64,000 bases of DNA from Chryseobacterium sp. (GTDB lineage Bacteria > Bacteroidota > Bacteroidia > Flavobacteriales > Weeksellaceae): the NCBI GenBank assembly GCA_031277615.1, contig JAITMC010000019.1, forward strand, positions 109,226 through 173,225, given 5' to 3'. The notes under the pieces were generated by a model. It was not told the origin of the DNA. It did not search any database and saw nothing but the letters and a program-made list of their open reading frames with translations. Numbering within the stretch: the stretch's first letter is position 1; every line of letters begins with the position of its first letter. Shown one piece after another: positions 29,390-38,072 of the stretch. Both the position numbers and the translations under genes were made by a program.

Positions 29390-29418
29390 CATTATCAATT
29401 ATTTAATCATTTAATTCT

Positions 29419-30921
29419 ATGAAAAATCTAAAATTAGGAATTTCAGCATTGGCGCTTACTGTTGCCTCTACTGTTTTTGCGCAGACTACCAACAATCCGT
29501 GGTTGATCGGGGTTGGTGCTCATGGTGAAAACCACAAAGCAGCTCAGAGTAAATTCAGTAACACGTTCTCTGCTAATAATCTTACGAAGAGAATGTTCAA
29601 TTTGAACAATTTCTCTATTACTCCTCCATTATCTAAATTAACAGTTGCTAGAAACATCGGTAAAGGTTTAGTTATTGACTGGCAGACTTCCGTAGGTAAT
29701 GTAGACAATAAGAGATTCGGTATGGGGAAAGAATTTTTCCTAATGACAGGTCTTGGTTTCCAAGCGAAAGCAGCTGGTCTTTTATGGAATGAAGAGTCTT
29801 GGTTTGATCCTTACTTAAGAGTAGGTGCTAACTACCTGAGACATGACTATACAGCTTACACATTCCCAAGAAACGATTACAAAGGTGAATCTGTTTCTAA
29901 CGGAAAAGATGGTAACGAAAACGGTAAAGCTAACTTCTTTACAGTTTCTACCGGTGCTGGTGCTAACTTCTGGGTAACTAAAAACTTCGGTCTTGGTATT
30001 CAGGGAGATTATGTTTCAACTCCAGGTGACAAATCTACAGTTGCTAACTTCTGGCAAGCTTCTGCTTCCATCTTATTCAGATTCGGAAACAGAGATAGAG
30101 ATAAAGATGGTATCCTAGATAAAGATGACCTTTGTCCTGATACTCCAGGTTTACCAGAATTCCAGGGATGTCCTGATACAGACGGTGACGGAGTTCCAGA
30201 TAAAGACGATCAATGTCCAGATGTAGCAGGACCAGTTGAAAACAACGGTTGTCCTTGGCCAGATACAGATGGTGACGGTATTATCGACAAAGATGATGCT
30301 TGTCCTACAGTAGCAGGTCCAGCTGAAAACAACGGTTGTCCTTGGCCAGATCAGGATGGTGACGGTATCTTAGATAAAGATGACGCTTGTCCTACAGTTC
30401 CTGGTTTACCAGAATACAACGGATGTCCTAAGCCTGCTGAACCACCAGTAATTAAAATCAATGAGACATTGAAAGATATCTTATTCGATTTCAACAAGGC
30501 TACAATCAAGCCAGAATCTAGCCCTAAATTAGATGCTGCTGCAAGAATCATCAAAGAAGCTGAAGCTGCTAACTTCCTAGTAGTTGGTATGACAGATGCT
30601 AAAGGTTCTGCTGCTTACAACTTGAACCTATCTAGACAAAGAGCTGCTGCTGTAGTTTCTGCTCTTGAAACTAGAGGTATCAACCCTAACACGCTTAAGT
30701 CAATCGGTATCGGATCTCAAGAAGCTGTTGAACCAGCTACTGCTTCTGACGCTGTAAGACAAAAAGACAGAAAAGTTATCGTAAGAGCTATCTCAGGATC
30801 TGAGTGGGAAACTTACAAGAAAAATGACATGACTGTTACTAAGCCAGTTGTAAAAAAAGCAACTAAAAAGGCTACTAAAAAAGCTCCAGCTAAGAAAGCT
30901 CCAGCTAAAAAGAAAAAATAA
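29419..30921 (+). CDS. OmpA-family outer-membrane protein with thrombospondin type-3 repeats
   Basis: A 500-residue abundant-type outer-membrane protein. A signal peptide (MKNLKLGISALALTVASTVFAQ) is followed by an eight-strand barrel-like region to about residue 220. Then come four to five calcium-binding type-3 repeats (RDKDGILDKDDLCPDTPG, TDGDGVPDKDDQCPDVAG and so on, about 228-340) and an OmpA C-terminal peptidoglycan-binding domain (ILFDFNKATIKPESSPKL, LSRQRAAAVVSALETRGI, KDRKVIVRA). Odd is the tail after the OmpA domain, about 20 residues of Lys/Ala/Pro (ATKKAPAKKAPAKKKK), like a histone-type or nucleic-acid-binding tail. Codon use looks highly biased, as expected for high expression. 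Confidence 0.93.
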   Translation: MKNLKLGISALALTVASTVFAQTTNNPWLIGVGAHGENHKAAQSKFSNTFSANNLTKRMFNLNNFSITPPLSKLTVARNIGKGLVIDWQTSVGNVDNKRFGMGKEFFLMTGLGFQAKAAGLLWNEESWFDPYLRVGANYLRHDYTAYTFPRNDYKGESVSNGKDGNENGKANFFTVSTGAGANFWVTKNFGLGIQGDYVSTPGDKSTVANFWQASASILFRFGNRDRDKDGILDKDDLCPDTPGLPEFQGCPDTDGDGVPDKDDQCPDVAGPVENNGCPWPDTDGDGIIDKDDACPTVAGPAENNGCPWPDQDGDGILDKDDACPTVPGLPEYNGCPKPAEPPVIKINETLKDILFDFNKATIKPESSPKLDAAARIIKEAEAANFLVVGMTDAKGSAAYNLNLSRQRAAAVVSALETRGINPNTLKSIGIGSQEAVEPATASDAVRQKDRKVIVRAISGSEWETYKKNDMTVTKPVVKKATKKATKKAPAKKAPAKKKK

Positions 30922-30938
30922 TTAATTTTTCTAAATAA

Positions 30939-30975
30939 TAAATACCTCCAATTTTTTGGGGGTATTTTTTTTTCG
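30939..30975 (+). terminator. Terminator after the OmpA-like gene
   Basis: AAATACCTCCAA pairs with TTGGGGGTATTT (one G-T pair) and is followed by a long T-run. Confidence 0.85.
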
Positions 30976-31015
30976 TTGACTTTTAATTAATTTTGTTGAA
31001 AATTTAAAAATTAAA

Positions 31016-31756
31016 ATGGGAAGAGCATTTGAATATAGAAAAGCTTCTAAAATGGCCAGATGGGATAAAATGGCCAAAACATTCTCTAAAATCGGTAAAG
31101 ACATCGCACTGGCAGTAAAGGCCGGAGGAACTGATCCTGAAGCCAACCCTGCATTAAGAAGATGCATCCAGAATGCGAAAGGTGCCAACATGCCTAAAGA
31201 TAATGTGGAAAGAGCCATCAAAAAGGCAAGTGGTGCAGACGCAGAAAACTATGAAGAAATTACTTATGAAGGATACGGACAGGGTGGTGTTGCATTTTTC
31301 GTGGAATGTACAACCAATAACCCGACCAGAACCGTGGCGAATGTAAGAGCGGTTTTCAATAAGTTTGACGGAAACCTCGGGAAAAACGGTGAACTGGCAT
31401 TTATCTTCGACAGAAAAGGAATTTTTACCATCGATATGGCCCAGATCAAAATGGATTGGGATGATTTCGAGATGGAAATGATTGATGGAGGTGCCGAAGA
31501 CGTTGAAAAAGATGAAGAAGAAGTAATGATTACTACAGCATTTGAAGATTTCGGTTCTTTATCCCACAAGCTGGATGAACTGAAAATTGAAGCCAAAAGT
31601 GCAGAACTTCAGAGAATTCCAAACAATACGAAAGAGGTGAATGAAGAACAGTTCAAAGCCAATATGAAAATGCTTGAGCGTTTTGAAGACGATGATGATG
31701 TACAGAATGTATACCACAATATGGAAATCACCGAAGAGCTGATGAACTCTTTGTAA
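31016..31756 (+). CDS. yebC: YebC/PmpR-family protein
   Basis: A 246-residue member of the YebC family. It starts with MGRAFEYRKASKMARWDKMAKTFSKI, then NPALRRCIQNAKGANMPKDNVERAIKKASG, EITYEGYGQGGVAFFVECTTNN and the acidic C-terminal domain. Members act as transcription regulators or, more recently, as ribosome-associated factors that relieve stalling at proline-rich stretches. Which role applies here cannot be read from sequence. It is monocistronic, 95 nt after the OmpA-like gene. Confidence 0.94.
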   Translation: MGRAFEYRKASKMARWDKMAKTFSKIGKDIALAVKAGGTDPEANPALRRCIQNAKGANMPKDNVERAIKKASGADAENYEEITYEGYGQGGVAFFVECTTNNPTRTVANVRAVFNKFDGNLGKNGELAFIFDRKGIFTIDMAQIKMDWDDFEMEMIDGGAEDVEKDEEEVMITTAFEDFGSLSHKLDELKIEAKSAELQRIPNNTKEVNEEQFKANMKMLERFEDDDDVQNVYHNMEITEELMNSL

Positions 31757-31871
31757 AAAATAATATAGCATTCATATACAGTTAACTTTCAATTAGTTTC
31801 TTTGTATAAAATGAAATGTTCCCTGAGGGGAAGATTACATTCGGCAGAATTTAAAAGCTGAAACTATACGA

Positions 31872-32696
31872 ATGAAAAGAAACGTTGAACTGGTTGTTAT
31901 ATCGGATGTGCATTTGGGAACTTATGGATGTAAGGCTAAAGAATTGTTGAGATATCTTAATTCTATCCAGCCTCAAACTTTGGTTTTGAATGGTGATATT
32001 ATTGATATCTGGCAGTTCAAAAAGTCTTACTTCCCTAAACCTCATTTGAAAGTGATCAAAAAGATCCTTTCGCTGGCTACTAAAAATACGGCTGTTTATT
32101 ACATTACCGGAAATCATGATGAGATGTTCCGGAAGTTTACCGATTTTGAATTGGGGAAACTGAAAGTCTGTAATAAAATCTGTCTTGATATTGACAAGAA
32201 GAAAACCTGGATCTTTCACGGAGACGTTTTTGATGCTTCGGTACAGCACTCTAAATGGATTGCCAAACTGGGTGGGAAAGGATATGATCTTCTGATTGTA
32301 ATCAATAATGTGGTTAACTGGTTTTTGGAGAAAATGGGTCGTGAAAAGTATTCATTTTCCAAAAAAATAAAAAATAACGTAAAGAAAGCCGTAAAATATA
32401 TCGGAGATTTCGAGCTGACAGCCTCTGAGCTGGCTATCGACAATCAGTATGATTATGTGATATGTGGCCATATTCATCAGCCTCAGATACGGCAGGTAAC
32501 CAATAAAAAAGGCTCGTGCACCTATATGAACTCCGGAGACTGGATAGAAAATCTGTCGGCACTGGAATACGACAACAGAGAGTGGAAGATCTTCTACTAT
32601 GATGATCACAAACATCTGCTTAAAGATGATGAAGCCGAAGAGATTCAGGAGATAGACAGTTCTGAACTGTTGAAAATAGTAACCAATTTTTCCTAA
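31872..32696 (+). CDS. UDP-2,3-diacylglucosamine diphosphatase-like metallophosphoesterase
   Basis: A 274-residue calcineurin-type phosphoesterase with the full metal-site series: ISDVHLGTYG, LNGDIIDIWQF, ITGNHDEMF, IFHGDVFDAS and ICGHIHQPQIR. The pattern fits LpxH-like enzymes that release lipid X during lipid A synthesis, and this branch is usually annotated so in Flavobacteriia. Length is slightly above E. coli LpxH (240). Its stop codon directly abuts the ATG of the glycosyltransferase, so the two are co-expressed and probably share an envelope role. Confidence 0.85.
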   Translation: MKRNVELVVISDVHLGTYGCKAKELLRYLNSIQPQTLVLNGDIIDIWQFKKSYFPKPHLKVIKKILSLATKNTAVYYITGNHDEMFRKFTDFELGKLKVCNKICLDIDKKKTWIFHGDVFDASVQHSKWIAKLGGKGYDLLIVINNVVNWFLEKMGREKYSFSKKIKNNVKKAVKYIGDFELTASELAIDNQYDYVICGHIHQPQIRQVTNKKGSCTYMNSGDWIENLSALEYDNREWKIFYYDDHKHLLKDDEAEEIQEIDSSELLKIVTNFS

Positions 32697-33677
32697 ATGA
32701 AAATTTTATATGCATTTCAGGGAACCGGTAACGGACATATGGCCAGAGCACAGGAAATTATTCCCCTTCTTAAAAAATATGCTTCAGTAGATACACTGAT
32801 CAGTGGCCATCAATCTCAATTAAAGGCTGATTTTGACATCAATTTCCAGCATAAAGGAATTTCTCTTCTTTACAACAAAACAGGCGGTTTATCCTACCGC
32901 AAAACATTCACTGAAAATCACTTCTTAAAAGCAGCAAAAACAATCAGAGAGCTCGATCTGTCACCCTATGATCTGATCATTAATGATTATGAGCCTCTGA
33001 CAGGCTGGGCCGCGAAATTAAATGACCTTCCGTTGATTGAACTCAGCCATCAGGCTTCCATGAGCTTTTCTGAAACCCCTAAACCCAAAAAAGGGGACTT
33101 TTTAGGAGAAATGGTCCTTAAATACTATGTTCCCGGCAAAAGAAAGATCGGATTTCATTTTGAAAGCTACCATCCAAAAATTAAAAAGCCGGTGATCAGA
33201 AAAAAAATCCGCCAACTGAATCCCGATAAAAAAGGCTATTATCTGGTCTATCTTCCGAGTTTTGCTGATGAAAATATCATTAAAGTATTAAAACAGATTC
33301 CTGTAGAATGGAAAGTATTTTCAAAATACAGTAAAGTACAGGTGAAAGTAAAAAATGTAGAAGTTTTTCCTATTGATGAATTACAGTATCTGAAATATTT
33401 CGGGAACTGCGAAGGAATTCTCTGCAACGCAGGCTTTGAAACACCTGCCGAAGCCCTTTTTATGGATAAAAAACTATTGGTCATTCCTATCCATAACCAA
33501 TATGAACAGGAATGCAATGCCTGTGCTCTTGACCTGATGGGAATTCCGAATTCCAAAGTTTTAAAGCTGCAGGAAATTATGGAATGGGTGGCCTCCGATC
33601 AGCATCTGAAAGTAAGTTATCCGGATGATATTGAAGAAGTTCTGGTGAATGAAGTTTTGACTTCTTATTTGAAATAG
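32697..33677 (+). CDS. Glycosyltransferase, GT28/MurG-like fold
   Basis: A 326-residue protein beginning ILYAFQGTGNGHMARAQEI, the glycine-rich N-terminal loop of GT-B enzymes of the MurG/MJ1255 type. The C-terminal half carries ILCNAGFETPAEALFMDKKLL and IPIHNQYEQECNA, the sugar-nucleotide binding region. The acceptor is unknown. Coupling without a gap to an lpxH-like gene suggests glycolipid or lipid A modification. No membrane segment is obvious. Confidence 0.82.
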   Translation: MKILYAFQGTGNGHMARAQEIIPLLKKYASVDTLISGHQSQLKADFDINFQHKGISLLYNKTGGLSYRKTFTENHFLKAAKTIRELDLSPYDLIINDYEPLTGWAAKLNDLPLIELSHQASMSFSETPKPKKGDFLGEMVLKYYVPGKRKIGFHFESYHPKIKKPVIRKKIRQLNPDKKGYYLVYLPSFADENIIKVLKQIPVEWKVFSKYSKVQVKVKNVEVFPIDELQYLKYFGNCEGILCNAGFETPAEALFMDKKLLVIPIHNQYEQECNACALDLMGIPNSKVLKLQEIMEWVASDQHLKVSYPDDIEEVLVNEVLTSYLK

Positions 33678-33861
33678 CCTAAGTTCGCGATAAATCTCCG
33701 GTTGAGATAGTGTTGGGTGATAGATGATGGAAGAAGGATGCCTGAATGGTCCTTGTTTATTCTTTTTTTTTTGTTTTAAGTATTTGATACGTATGTGTTT
33801 AAAGTTTTTTTTCTTACATTTAATAAACAATTAAATAACACTAACTTCAAAAATCATTAAC

Positions 33862-34047
33862 ATGAAAAAAAGAACATTAAACGGAAAAAAGTCTCTTTCC
33901 CGGGAACAGCTGAAAAATATTACAGGTAACGGTTTTACCGATGAACCTATGCTTTGCCACAGGATTTGTTGCCCTAAGGTCCCAATGGGGATTCCTCCTT
34001 GTGATGATTTTTACTGTCTGGATGTAGTATGCCCGGAATTGAGTTAA
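33862..34047 (+). CDS. Bacteriocin-like leader peptide, cysteine-rich
   Basis: A 61-residue peptide. The leader KKSLSREQLKNITGNGF (residues 9-25) has the LSREQLKNITG pattern of bacteriocin-like precursors in Chryseobacterium. The core has six Cys (MLCHRICCPKVPMGIPPC, then CLDVVC). It has its own strong terminator and no modification or export gene next to it. The product could be a secreted antimicrobial or signalling peptide, as in the peptide gene at 11363. Function is not shown. Confidence 0.78.
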   Translation: MKKRTLNGKKSLSREQLKNITGNGFTDEPMLCHRICCPKVPMGIPPCDDFYCLDVVCPELS

Positions 34048-34053
34048 AATTAA

Positions 34054-34090
34054 AAAAAGACTGCTTTCTTCTAAAAAGCAGTCTTTTTTA
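34054..34090 (+). terminator. Terminator after the bacteriocin-like gene
   Basis: AAAAGACTGCTTT and AAAGCAGTCTTTT pair around a short loop and are followed by T. It could also end the convergent GNAT gene transcript. Confidence 0.85.
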
Positions 34091-34128
34091 TGTAACAGAA
34101 ACAGATCCTGATGTACCTATTGTTTTTT

Positions 34129-34419
34129 TCAATTCTTTAAAAAAATATCATCCACATCATTCATTCTCATCATTACAGATCTTGCATAAGAACAGTGTGG
34201 GTAAACGTTCCAGCTGTTTTCTCTGGCAAATTTTATGGCTTCTTCCACAAGGTATTTTCCCATACCCCTTCCTTCAAATTCCGGATGTACCAGAACGAAG
34301 GAAATGATCAGTTTATCATCTTCCGGGAAAATAGTATAGGTAAGTCTGCCCACCTCTTTTATTTCGTTATTCAGGGTTAGGACGCCGCCATTGCCTGATC
34401 GGTTGTTTTCGAATTTCAT
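34129..34419 (-). CDS. Small GNAT-type N-acetyltransferase
   Basis: A 96-residue protein of the YjdJ-like short acetyltransferase group: GRLTYTIFPEDDKLIISF, then VLVHPEFEGRGMGKYLVEE (acetyl-CoA pyrophosphate loop G-R-G-M-G), then YPHCSYARSVMMR. The substrate is unknown. It is convergent with the bacteriocin-like gene and monocistronic. Confidence 0.88.
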   Translation of the reverse strand: MKFENNRSGNGGVLTLNNEIKEVGRLTYTIFPEDDKLIISFVLVHPEFEGRGMGKYLVEEAIKFARENSWNVYPHCSYARSVMMRMNDVDDIFLKN

Positions 34420-34555
34420 AATCTAAACTTTAAGATAAAGATACAAAAACTGCACCGGGTTGTAAAGTAATTAAGATGAGTAATAAGTAATATTGAGCTT
34501 TAAATAATTTAATGGACGATTCACACATGGAGCAAAATTCACCATTCACTCTTTA

Positions 34556-35305
34556 TCAGCTGTCTTTCCCCGTATAATAGTTATAATCCTTAATGATGAC
34601 ACTGATAAACTGTCTTTCCGTCATTTTGGCGGGATCAATTTCAAGTTTCAAAATACTTTTGATCTTATCGGAAAGTCTGGTGATAATCTGTCGGTCGTCC
34701 ACTTTCAGGGCTTTCGTATAATTATCCTTGATGATTCTCATATCATTGTCGGTTAACGCAATAACCTGAGGAAACGACGGAACATAGTCTTCATGGATGT
34801 TTTCAAGAATGGTATGGGAAATATTGATATTATTCTTTAATGAAATCACAGCGGTTCCGGAAGCAATGTCTCCCAAACGCTGATTGTTTTTAGAAACGAT
34901 CATGGAAATGATCCCTACTGATCCTAAAAATGTCGTGTCTATAAGTCGGAAGACCCAGCGGATGAGATAGTCTCCAAAGCCGGCCTGGTATCCGTCGATC
35001 TTTACAACACGGATCTTCATGATTTTTTTACCGGGAGTCTGTCCTTCCATCAGGCTTTCAAGAACCAGCGGATAAATATAGACCGGAAAAGTGAGTACAA
35101 TATAAACGGCCATTACAGACCATTGGTCAAGCCCTCTTAAAAGATAGCCCAGATCAAGGATATTGAAGAAAAGGTATAAAATAAAAATAACATAGGCTAC
35201 CTTCATCAGCAGATCGATGATAAATGCAAGCATTCTTTCCCCGACACTGGCAATGTTGAAATTAATATTTACATTTTGAGAAGTATTTATCGCAATTTGA
35301 GACAT
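34556..35305 (-). CDS. RDD-family membrane protein
   Basis: A 249-residue protein with an RDD domain: SVGERMLAFIIDLLMK (R and D of the motif), four membrane helices, EGQTPGKKIMKIRVVKIDG and LGDIASGTAVIS. The C-terminal 90 residues are a soluble cytoplasmic tail. It is divergent from the SpoIIM-like gene with only 27 nt between start codons, so both promoters must overlap. It belongs to the MoxR cluster by position; RDD and SpoIIM proteins often travel together with MoxR and DUF58. Confidence 0.88.
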   Translation of the reverse strand: MSQIAINTSQNVNINFNIASVGERMLAFIIDLLMKVAYVIFILYLFFNILDLGYLLRGLDQWSVMAVYIVLTFPVYIYPLVLESLMEGQTPGKKIMKIRVVKIDGYQAGFGDYLIRWVFRLIDTTFLGSVGIISMIVSKNNQRLGDIASGTAVISLKNNINISHTILENIHEDYVPSFPQVIALTDNDMRIIKDNYTKALKVDDRQIITRLSDKIKSILKLEIDPAKMTERQFISVIIKDYNYYTGKDS

Positions 35306-35332
35306 AATTTTTATTATTTTAGCCTATACAAT

Positions 35333-36316
35333 ATGAGAGAAGTTTATTTCATCAAACAAAATAAAGAAAAATGGTTGGGAATTGAACAGGTTATTCAAGG
35401 GAAAATAAAAAAAAATCCGGATGACCTGTCTTCATTGTATATTAACCTGATCAATGATCTTTCTTTTGCACAGACCTATTACCCGAAAAGCAATACAACG
35501 GTTTACCTGAATCATCTTTCCTCACAGATTTTCCAGAAGATCTATAAAACCAAAAGAGTAGAGGAGAACAGGCTGGTTTATTTTTTCAGAACGGAGGTCC
35601 CTTTATTGGTTTATCAGTACAGAAGATATCTGATGTATGCATTTCTGTTCTTTATCCTGTTTACCTCTATAGGGGTACTTTCCGGAATATATGATAAAGA
35701 CTTTGCCAATATCATTCTTGGTGAAAACTATGTGAATGAAACCATCGAAAATATTAAAAAAGGAAATGCGGTAGGCGTCTATCAGAGCGGATCTACCTGG
35801 GGAAGCACCATCGGGATTATTTTTAATAACATCAATGTAGGGGCAAAACTCTATATCTACGGGATTACGGGAGGGGTAGGAACCCTGTTTGCTCTTCTTT
35901 CCAATAGTGTAATGCTGGGTTCTTTTCAGTATTTTTTCTATGATTACGGAGCGTTGAAAGACAGTGCAAGAGGAATCTGGCTTCATGGCGTTTTTGAAAT
36001 CTTTGCGATGGTTGTGGAAGCGATGTGTGGGCTGATCCTGGGAGCAAGTATCCTTTTTCCGAGAACTTTTTCAAGATTCAATTCTTTTAAAAGAGGCTTC
36101 AGAGATTCATTTAAAATATTCCTGAGTACCATTCCATTTACAGTTTGTGCCGGAATTATAGAAGGCTATGTCACGAGACATGCCTTAAAAATGCCGCTGG
36201 CCCTGAATATAGTGATCATTTTAAGCTCACTGGCTATTATAGGGTTTTACTATTTCGTTTATCCTTTGATAGTGTATAAAAAAACTAATAATCAGATCAA
36301 TGATACAGTTCTATAA
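35333..36316 (+). CDS. Stage II sporulation protein M (SpoIIM)-like membrane protein
   Basis: A 327-residue protein with about six membrane helices. A soluble N-terminal part (MREVYFIKQNKEKWLGIEQV) is followed by the SpoIIM core: FRTEVPLLVYQYRRYLMYAF, ILGENYVNETIENIKKGNAV, FNNINVGAKLYIYGITGG, WLHGVFEIFAMVVEAMCGL. The organism does not sporulate as far as can be told; this family is widespread next to MoxR/DUF58 genes. The start at 35333 is used because the 57-nt upstream extension runs into the divergent RDD gene. It overlaps the next gene by 17 nt. Confidence 0.87.
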   Translation: MREVYFIKQNKEKWLGIEQVIQGKIKKNPDDLSSLYINLINDLSFAQTYYPKSNTTVYLNHLSSQIFQKIYKTKRVEENRLVYFFRTEVPLLVYQYRRYLMYAFLFFILFTSIGVLSGIYDKDFANIILGENYVNETIENIKKGNAVGVYQSGSTWGSTIGIIFNNINVGAKLYIYGITGGVGTLFALLSNSVMLGSFQYFFYDYGALKDSARGIWLHGVFEIFAMVVEAMCGLILGASILFPRTFSRFNSFKRGFRDSFKIFLSTIPFTVCAGIIEGYVTRHALKMPLALNIVIILSSLAIIGFYYFVYPLIVYKKTNNQINDTVL

Positions 36317-37265
36317 AAAAAGAGAATTTGGAAGTTTTATCAGTGACAGTTTTAATTTTTTCAAATTATACGGTAAAAATTATTTTAAAAACTACTTTCT
36401 GATCAATGGTTTATTGTTGATCTTAGCCGTTGCCATCCTGCTATTCGGATTCCGGGAGATCTTCGGACAGCTTGTAGGATCCAATCTGAGTGGAGAAACC
36501 TATTATTTTGAAAGATATTTTGCAGAAAATTCGGGAATGCTGATCGTTGCCGGAGTTTTAGTATTTCTTCTTTTTGCCGTGCTGGCGATTATCAACTATC
36601 TGTACCCTGTTTTTTATATGAAGAGGATTGCAGAAGGAGCCGGAAAAATAAAAACGGATGAGATTCTGGGTGATTTCAAAAGAAATGCCGGCAGAATCTT
36701 TAAGCTGTGCTTCGGGATGATTTTTATTGTGCTTCCTGTATTGATGATTGTTATGGGATTTGCCTATGCATTGCTTCTGATCTTTATAGGTTTTTTTCTG
36801 ATACTTCTTTTGTATCCTACTGCTTTGAATGTCGCAGCTTTTCTGATGTTTGATTACTTTAATACAGACAGGAAATTTCTGGACAGCCTGAGCTATTCAC
36901 TAAGGTCACAGTTTTCCTATCCCAACGGAAATGAGAAATCACCTTTCTGGAAATATTGGGGAGCAACGCTCATCATGTTTATCATTATGTATGCCGTGAT
37001 GATGATCTTCAGTCTTTTTCCGATATTTTTTCTATATGGATCACTGATTACAACCGCTCCGGATGGAAATTTTGAAGCCAATCCTTTTGCTGGCGGGGTA
37101 CTGGGAATTCTTTTCTTTGTATTTTATGGATTTTCAACCCTTATTTCAATGTTTCTTTCCAATCTGATGTACGTAAATGCCGGACTGATGTATTACGACA
37201 GCAGAACAGACCTTCATCAAAAAGTTGAACTCGCAGAAATAGACACAATTGGCATCAATGAATAA
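36300..37265 (+). CDS. Multi-pass membrane protein in the MoxR cluster
   Basis: A 321-residue membrane protein with about six helices (near 32-50, 78-100, 135-165, 165-185, 225-245, 265-290). It carries a recurring Bacteroidota N-terminal pattern (FGSFISDSFNFFKLYGKNYF). No enzymatic motif is seen. Start and end overlap both neighbours (17 nt and 8 nt), so translation is coupled across the operon. Confidence 0.78.
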   Translation: MIQFYKKREFGSFISDSFNFFKLYGKNYFKNYFLINGLLLILAVAILLFGFREIFGQLVGSNLSGETYYFERYFAENSGMLIVAGVLVFLLFAVLAIINYLYPVFYMKRIAEGAGKIKTDEILGDFKRNAGRIFKLCFGMIFIVLPVLMIVMGFAYALLLIFIGFFLILLLYPTALNVAAFLMFDYFNTDRKFLDSLSYSLRSQFSYPNGNEKSPFWKYWGATLIMFIIMYAVMMIFSLFPIFFLYGSLITTAPDGNFEANPFAGGVLGILFFVFYGFSTLISMFLSNLMYVNAGLMYYDSRTDLHQKVELAEIDTIGINE

Positions 37266-38055
37266 ACTGATTTTTTTTCTGATGATCTTTTTCTCCATAG
37301 CTCGTCTTCATGCACAAAATGACAACGATGCAACGGTGGTGGAAGAATATTTGGGGGATTCTCTGTATACAGGACATTACCGGAATATGCTGCGTGCAGA
37401 TTCCGTCCTTATTCTGAAGCCGGTTTCAGAGAATACGGTATATCCTAAAAAGTTCAGAGAAAATCTACAGTCAAGATATAAAGGAAATGAATTCGATTAT
37501 TCAGCTTCCAAGCCGCGGGAATCTTTCTTTCAGAAACTGATGAGAAAAATCGTTAAGGTGATCGAAAGTATTTTCGGGGAAACGGTTTTCAGCAAATCTG
37601 CTAAAACCACCGATATTTTTATCCGCCTGTTTGCCATTATTCTTGTAGGATTTTTACTTTATTTTGTGATTAAATACCTGATGGGGAAAGAAGGGAATCT
37701 TTTCTTCGGCCGGAAAAATAAAAAACTGGATATTGAAGCCCAGGAACTTCATGAGAACATCCATGAGATTAATTTCTCCGAAAGCATTGCCCGGTTTGAA
37801 AGAGAAGGAGATTACCGTTCGGCAGTCCGCTACCAGTTTCTGTTGACTCTGAAAAAACTGAGTGATCAAAAAATCATCAACTGGAATCCTGAAAAAACCA
37901 ATAAAGATTATGCCACAGAACTGAAAAATTCCCCTCTGAACAATAAGTTTTCTGAACTTTCCTACATCTTTGATTATGTATGGTATGGAGAATTCAATAT
38001 CGATGAACAGAGTTATCTGAAATTTAAAAATCAGTATCAGGCATTTAAACCTTAA
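37258..38055 (+). CDS. DUF4129-type membrane protein in the MoxR cluster
   Basis: A 265-residue protein with a signal peptide (MNKLIFFLMIFFSIARLHAQ), a periplasmic segment, one membrane helix at about 122-140 (LFAIILVGFLLYFVIKYL) and a cytoplasmic C-terminal domain. The C-terminal part has the DUF4129 pattern (ARFEREGDYRSAVRYQFLLT, then LSYIFDYVWYGEFNIDE). This domain is a regular partner of MoxR/DUF58 systems. The start overlaps the preceding stop by 8 nt. Confidence 0.83.
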   Translation: MNKLIFFLMIFFSIARLHAQNDNDATVVEEYLGDSLYTGHYRNMLRADSVLILKPVSENTVYPKKFRENLQSRYKGNEFDYSASKPRESFFQKLMRKIVKVIESIFGETVFSKSAKTTDIFIRLFAIILVGFLLYFVIKYLMGKEGNLFFGRKNKKLDIEAQELHENIHEINFSESIARFEREGDYRSAVRYQFLLTLKKLSDQKIINWNPEKTNKDYATELKNSPLNNKFSELSYIFDYVWYGEFNIDEQSYLKFKNQYQAFKP

Positions 38056-38072
38056 TTTTAAACGAATTAATC

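Noticed and set aside
35276-35332. Upstream extension of the SpoIIM-like gene
   Set aside because: It would overlap the divergent RDD gene and leave no room for either promoter; the ATG at 35333 matches the domain start.
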